Shown here piece by piece: positions 60,526 through 64,000 of a stretch of 64,000 nucleotides of DNA (its first letter is position 1; each line of letters opens with the position of its first letter). The notes under the pieces are model-generated. The model was not told the origin of the DNA. It made no database searches and was given only the letters and a program-made list of their open reading frames with translations. The position numbers and the translations under genes were made by a program. The DNA is from CALODP01 sp942492055 (lineage in GTDB: Bacteria; Bacteroidota; Ignavibacteria; Ignavibacteriales; Melioribacteraceae): positions 248,001 through 312,000 of the forward strand of contig CALODP010000025.1 in NCBI GenBank assembly GCA_942492055.1, given 5' to 3'.

Positions 60526-60952
60526 ACACAAACTTCACTCCTCCTTTGCAACAGAATGCAATAATGTCCGATTTGTAGATATATATCAATGACTGTCCGG
60601 CGCCATAGGTGCCGGCATCTCGGTAGATGAAGTATTCAAAGTAGATATTTAGCGCCGTAGGTGCGGCATATTATATCTTTAGTCTATAAGAAATTTCCCA
60701 ATCCTAATTTTCATAAGTTAATAGAATTTCTATATCAGAGAAGCTTAAGTGTGTTCTTTCAAAAGGAAGCTGTTACGATTCATCGTGAATAATATATTAT
60801 TGTTTTTGTGTTGCTGCTTTATTTCTTCTTCTAGATTGTTGAAAATAGTAAGGATAATAATTAATTTAAACCGATGATAACTGTTTGTGATAACATTGCA
60901 GACTATTCCTGATAAACAATCAGTTTAGAAAGCCTATTCTCCTGAGGTAATA
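60526..60952. other. Intergenic region before the endonuclease gene
   Basis: About 430 bases: the REP-like element copy 2 (60597-60670), then AT-rich sequence with no gene. The endonuclease promoter is probably in 60840-60940. Confidence 0.4.
60597..60670 (+). repeat. REP-like two-hairpin element, copy 2
   Basis: CCGGCGCCATAGGTGCCGG at 60597-60615, spacer of 35 starting CATCTCGGTAG, then AGCGCCGTAGGTGCGGCATA at 60651-60670. Matches copy 1 at 40612-40686 in hairpins, in spacer length (within one base) and in the start of the spacer. Confidence 0.85.
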
Positions 60953-61777
60953 TTGTTCAAAATAGGTAAAACATACAACAGAAGAGCTGATATCCACGCG
61001 AAATATGCTGGGCAGCAACAGAGTGGTATCTCAACACCTGCCAAATATCCGTTTATCTTTATTTTTACCAGTAATACTGGTCAGAAATTTGGTTATAGAG
61101 ACGAATTCCGACCAAATGGTTTGTTTTGGTATACTGGTGAAGGGCAAGCTGGTGATATGAAATTATCAAATGGGAATTTGTCAATTCTCGAACATGAAAA
61201 GAACCATAAGCAACTCTTTTTATTTGAATATGTTCAAAGTGGTTTTGTTCGTTTTCTTGGAGAAGCAAAATGTATGGGGTACCACTTTGAAGAACGTCCC
61301 GATTTGAATGAAAATTTGAGAAAAATTCTCATCTTTCATCTAGCTTTGCTTGATCCTGTCGATAAAATGTTGATAAGTGAGCCAAAATATACTTATACAT
61401 CAGATGAACTGATTTCTAATAGAGAAAGGAGATTACAAAAGTTTAAAATAAAAGGTAATAATAGAATTCATGCAGATTTGCCTCCGAAAGAAATTCTAAC
61501 CAGAACATTCCAAAGAACAAAAGCTATTAAGGAGTATGTTCTCTTAAGAGCAAATGGAATATGCGAAGGATGTGGAAAAGAGGCCCCATTCAAAACAAAA
61601 TCAGGCCCCTACTTAGAAACTCACCATGTTCATAGATTGTGTGATGGCGGATTAGATTATCCAGAAAATGTAATTGCTCTTTGTCCTAATTGTCATCGAA
61701 GAGCACACTATGCAAAGGATAATGAGGCTTATAATAACTCCTTAATACAAAAATTAAAATCAATAGAAAATGAATGA
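60953..61777 (+). CDS. SRA-like/HNH endonuclease (ScoMcrA-type, likely type IV restriction)
   Basis: 274 residues. N-terminal domain with RRADIHAKYAGQQQSGISTP, FIFIFTSNTG, FWYTGEGQAGDMKLSNGN and a long LFLFEYVQSGFVRFLGEAKC: the SRA-like (modified-base-reading) domain of ScoMcrA relatives. The C-terminal HNH domain has CEGCGKEAP, ETHHVHRLCDGGLDYPENV and ALCPNCHRRAHY, with intact cysteines and histidines. Such proteins cut DNA carrying modified cytosine or phosphorothioate. The sulfur-binding domain of ScoMcrA itself is absent. TTG start with SD GAGG. A stand-alone defence gene next to repeats. Confidence 0.87.
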   Translation: MFKIGKTYNRRADIHAKYAGQQQSGISTPAKYPFIFIFTSNTGQKFGYRDEFRPNGLFWYTGEGQAGDMKLSNGNLSILEHEKNHKQLFLFEYVQSGFVRFLGEAKCMGYHFEERPDLNENLRKILIFHLALLDPVDKMLISEPKYTYTSDELISNRERRLQKFKIKGNNRIHADLPPKEILTRTFQRTKAIKEYVLLRANGICEGCGKEAPFKTKSGPYLETHHVHRLCDGGLDYPENVIALCPNCHRRAHYAKDNEAYNNSLIQKLKSIENE

Positions 61778-61989
61778 TTTTCAGGAGATTTCCTTATGCT
61801 CGGTCTTTTGGTTCTTCTAATGCACTGTTCCTAACCTTGACAAAATAAGCCCTTGTTCTTCTCAGTGATCTCAGAGACCTCAGTGGTAAACGTCCTCCTG
61901 CTACTTCGCCTTTCCCTTCAAAAAGCCGATTTCCCCACCAAAACGCCCCTTTTCTATCCGTAATAACCCCGTTTCGGCTAAAGTTCACT
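61778..61989. other. Flank of array C
   Basis: About 210 bases without a supported gene. Contains CTCAGAGACCTCAGTGGTAA (61870-61889), related to a phrase at 62776 on the other side of the array. A minus-strand open frame has no coding support. Confidence 0.3.
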
Positions 61990-62645
61990 CTCTATTGACA
62001 CTTTTCCATTTGCCAATGTCACTCCGCCATTTCGCTTTGACACGATTCCATTCTCCAATGTCACCCCGCCATTTCGCTTTGTCACGTTTCCATTTGCCAA
62101 TGTCACTCTGACATTTCGCTTTGACACGATTCCATTCTCCAATGTCACTCCGCCATTTCGCTTTGACACGATTCCATTCTCCAATGTCACTCTGACATTT
62201 TGCTTTGACACGATTCCATTCTCCAATGTCACTCCGCCATTTCGCCTTGACACGATTCCATTTGCCAATGTCACTCCGCCATTTCGCTTTGACACGATTC
62301 CATTCTCCAATGTCACTCCGCCATTTCGCTTTGACACGATTCCATTCTCCAATGTCACAGCAACATTTTGCTTTGACACGATTCCATTCTCCAATGTCAC
62401 ACCAACATTTTGCTTTGACACTTTTCCATTTGCCAATGTCACCCCGCCATTTCGCTTTGACACGTTTCCATTTGTCTATGTCACAACTACATTTCACTTT
62501 GCGCGATTTCCATCCGTCAATGCGCCGATTACATTTCACTATGCGCAAGTTCCATTCGCCAATGCGCTAATTACATTTTGCTATGCGCGATTTCCATCCG
62601 ACAATGCGCTAATTACATTTCACTTTGCGCTACTTGCCCGGGGCA
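61990..62645. repeat. Array C: 42-bp tandem repeat made of two 21-bp halves
   Basis: Units start at 61997, 62039, 62081, 62123, 62165, 62207, 62249, 62291, 62333, 62375, 62417, 62459, 62501, 62543, 62585 and 62627: sixteen units, every interval exactly 42, no indel over 630 bases. CCATT or its variant recurs every 21 bp, and each half has a CAATG or GACAC/TGCGC word. The last four units use GCGC in place of GACAC. As in array B, frames on both strands stay open (a minus-strand SKRNGGVTLENGIV repeat of 14 residues, a plus-strand 121-residue frame), which follows from the period and not from coding selection. Confidence 0.92.
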
Positions 62646-63419
62646 TTGATCCGGTGTTTCCTAACTTTGCTCAATTCTCTACCTACTTCGAACGAATTTC
62701 TCGGAACTATGCTCGTACACCCCGTAAATACTCTCCGGATACAAATATTAGTTTCTCACCTTTTACCTTTGTCTCCTCTGCGGCCTCTGTGGTTACCCCT
62801 CTTTTGTTGTAGAATGCACATCCGTTACATAATAAATAACCTGCCTTAGCGGAAAATGAAGAGAAGCAAGAACCTGATTCTCATTCCACCCCAATTATTC
62901 CAAATAATTTCTCCAACTATAATTCACTTTTTTTGCTTATCAATGATGTCAACTTAAGGAAACAATTCAGTATGAATTACGCTTCGGGCTTTTTAATTTC
63001 CAATTGTAGCGTGCTACTGTCCCGGATCCGGTTGAAAATTCGGTAATTAACGAACTGTGACGGAAGCGGAGGCGAAGAATGTTTTAGATATACTAAAAAG
63101 GAGATGTAGCGTGCTTACTGTCCTAGATCCGGCCTTTGCCGGGAGCGGAGTCGAAGTAAGCTTTATTCCGAATAAGATCACTTTTATTTTCCCCTCGACT
63201 CCGCTCGGGGAACATACTATATAATAAACTCTCTTATGTTGACAGCATTGCTTGCGAAGAGACGGAAAGTAGGTTTTGGTCCTTACATGGTCGGTGGGGG
63301 TGAGTGGGGATAATAACTCTTGCCCAAACTCCAATGCCTTTTAGAGAAAAAGAAAGCTTTAAACAAAAAAAAGCCTCCCCGAAAATCGAGAAGGCTTTCC
63401 GATTAAAAAAACTTTATAC
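62646..63419. other. Intergenic region with dispersed GC-rich repeats
   Basis: About 770 bases. A degenerate copy of the CTCxGxGxCCTCxGTGGT phrase lies at 62776-62796. Two related segments start TGTAGCGTGCT at 63005-63031 and 63105-63132, each followed by GATCCGG and a GCGGAG(G/T)CGAAG word. GAGCGGAGTCGA (63141-63152) and TCGACTCCGCTC (63184-63195) form an inverted pair. No gene was found. Confidence 0.5.
63364..63398 (-). terminator. Terminator of the outer-membrane barrel gene
   Basis: On the minus strand AAGCCTTCTCGA / TCGGGGAGGCTT followed by T7-8 (plus-strand A-run 63364-63370). Confidence 0.85.
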
Positions 63420-64000
63420 TTAGAAATCCGCGCCGATAGAGAAATAATACTTCGGTTCGGAGAAATTATGCAGATCGTAAGACCAGGCAACATCGAAACG
63501 CGCAAGGAAAAAGAGGAGATACATTCTCGCACCGACTCCGGTACCGATCAATAAATCCTTTGTAACGCGGTTTCCGTACTCGTCACGGCCAAATAATCGT
63601 AATTGCTTGTTGTTATCCCATGCTGTTCCCATATCGACGAAAGCGACCCCCAGAATGTTCTGGAAGAGCATCGGCAAAGGACCGGTTACAAGATAACGAA
63701 TCAGGGGCATTCTCAATTCCATATTGATCAAAGAATACTTTGTTCCCAATTGCTCGGCATAATTATAACCACGCAAAGGAAGAGCAGGAGTTAAGAAGGC
63801 GAAATCGGCCGCGTCGTTCAAAGGAATCTCACCCGTTGCGAAGGTTCGGTTAATCCAATTCTCCGTTCCTCCCAAGAAGAAACGTTGCGGATTAGCGCCA
63901 CCGGAATAACCTCCCGATACTCTGAAGGCAAAAGAATTGTCGAACCAGAAACGGAAGTATTTCCTATAGTCCCAAACAATCGAATAGAAGCTTCTGTCGG
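63420..64000 (-). CDS. BamA/surface-antigen (D15) type outer-membrane barrel, 5' part outside window
   Basis: The C-terminal about 193 residues only; the open frame runs to the window edge and has no start inside. Barrel strands: RKYFRFWFDNSFAFRVSGGY, NPQRFFLGGTENWINRTF, LPLRGYNYAEQLGTKYSLIN and the terminal ARFDVAWSYDLHNF, ending in the aromatic FSIGADF expected for recognition by the BAM complex. The LPLRGYNYAEQ loop resembles the RG-containing loop 6 motif of BamA-like proteins. Family matches the barrel of the gene at 56465. It could be BamA itself, TamA or a related barrel. Confidence 0.85.
   Translation of the reverse strand, partial: DRSFYSIVWDYRKYFRFWFDNSFAFRVSGGYSGGANPQRFFLGGTENWINRTFATGEIPLNDAADFAFLTPALPLRGYNYAEQLGTKYSLINMELRMPLIRYLVTGPLPMLFQNILGVAFVDMGTAWDNNKQLRLFGRDEYGNRVTKDLLIGTGVGARMYLLFFLARFDVAWSYDLHNFSEPKYYFSIGADF

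Noticed and set aside
61978..62570. Open frames of 121 to 187 residues on both strands of array C
   Set aside because: All derive from the 42-bp period; no start signals or family features.

Overview
The window comes from an AT-rich bacterium of the FCB superphylum, most likely a member of the Ignavibacteria/Kapabacteria side of Bacteroidota. Three things support this: a short primary sigma factor of the Bacteroidota type that lacks region 1.1, type IX secretion components (PorU, PorV) with C-terminal sorting domains of the YPNPFNP style, and several promoter elements resembling TAnnTTTG. No rRNA is present, so a finer placement is inference. Nearly all genes lie on the plus strand; TTG start codons are frequent, even for ribosomal proteins.

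Layout. (1) 14-6642: the distal spc/alpha ribosomal operon, rpsE-rpmD-rplO-secY-map-infA-rpmJ-rpsM-rpsK-rpsD-rpoA-rplQ, ending in a terminator that touches the start codon of engB. (2) 6697-14776: engB, a GAF/degenerate-GGDEF protein, deoB, two tandem BMC vertex (EutN/CcmL) genes, the primary sigma factor, an NlpC/P60 lipoprotein, fumC and a CDGSH iron-sulfur protein. (3) 15218-20787: a small unknown, transketolase, then a PQQ-propeller lipoprotein and a T9SS-exported lipase that sit between two perfect 27-bp direct repeats, one of them covering the 3' end of tkt. (4) 20900-29137: a 21-bp-periodic array, a VTT/DedA membrane protein, an HGSNAT-like acyltransferase, an acyl-CoA synthetase, a HAD phosphatase, metG and a solitary DNA methyltransferase. 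(5) 29234-39479: an envelope-biogenesis block of three consecutive parvulin-type chaperones, MoxR ATPase and M23 peptidase, then an iron alcohol dehydrogenase and a sigma/putative anti-sigma/DUF4097 trio. (6) 39621-46580: a large inverted 21/42-bp array, a REP-like element, a histidine kinase, an 11-repeat surface lipoprotein and tRNA-Glu. (7) 46602-60525: endonuclease III, an HD hydrolase and a five-gene type IX secretion operon (PorU, PorV, an inactivated M6-like protein, a gluzincin-propeller-barrel fusion, a DUF5683-like protein). (8) 60597-64000: a second REP-like element, an SRA-like/HNH endonuclease, a 42-bp-period array and the 3' part of an outer-membrane beta-barrel gene on the minus strand.

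The strongest unexplained signal is three intergenic arrays (about 20.9-21.4 kb, 39.6-40.3 kb, 62.0-62.6 kb). Their sequences are unrelated to one another, yet all keep an exact 21-bp register (two helical turns; 42-bp higher-order unit in two of them) over hundreds of bases almost without indels. They contain long but apparently meaningless open frames on both strands. The second array flips orientation at its left third (GAAGCAA every 21 bp facing TTGCTTC every 21 bp). Other points worth attention are the 27-bp repeats bracketing the lipase cassette, the orphan pair of microcompartment vertex proteins, and the T9SS operon carrying a protease-like protein that has lost its zinc motif.
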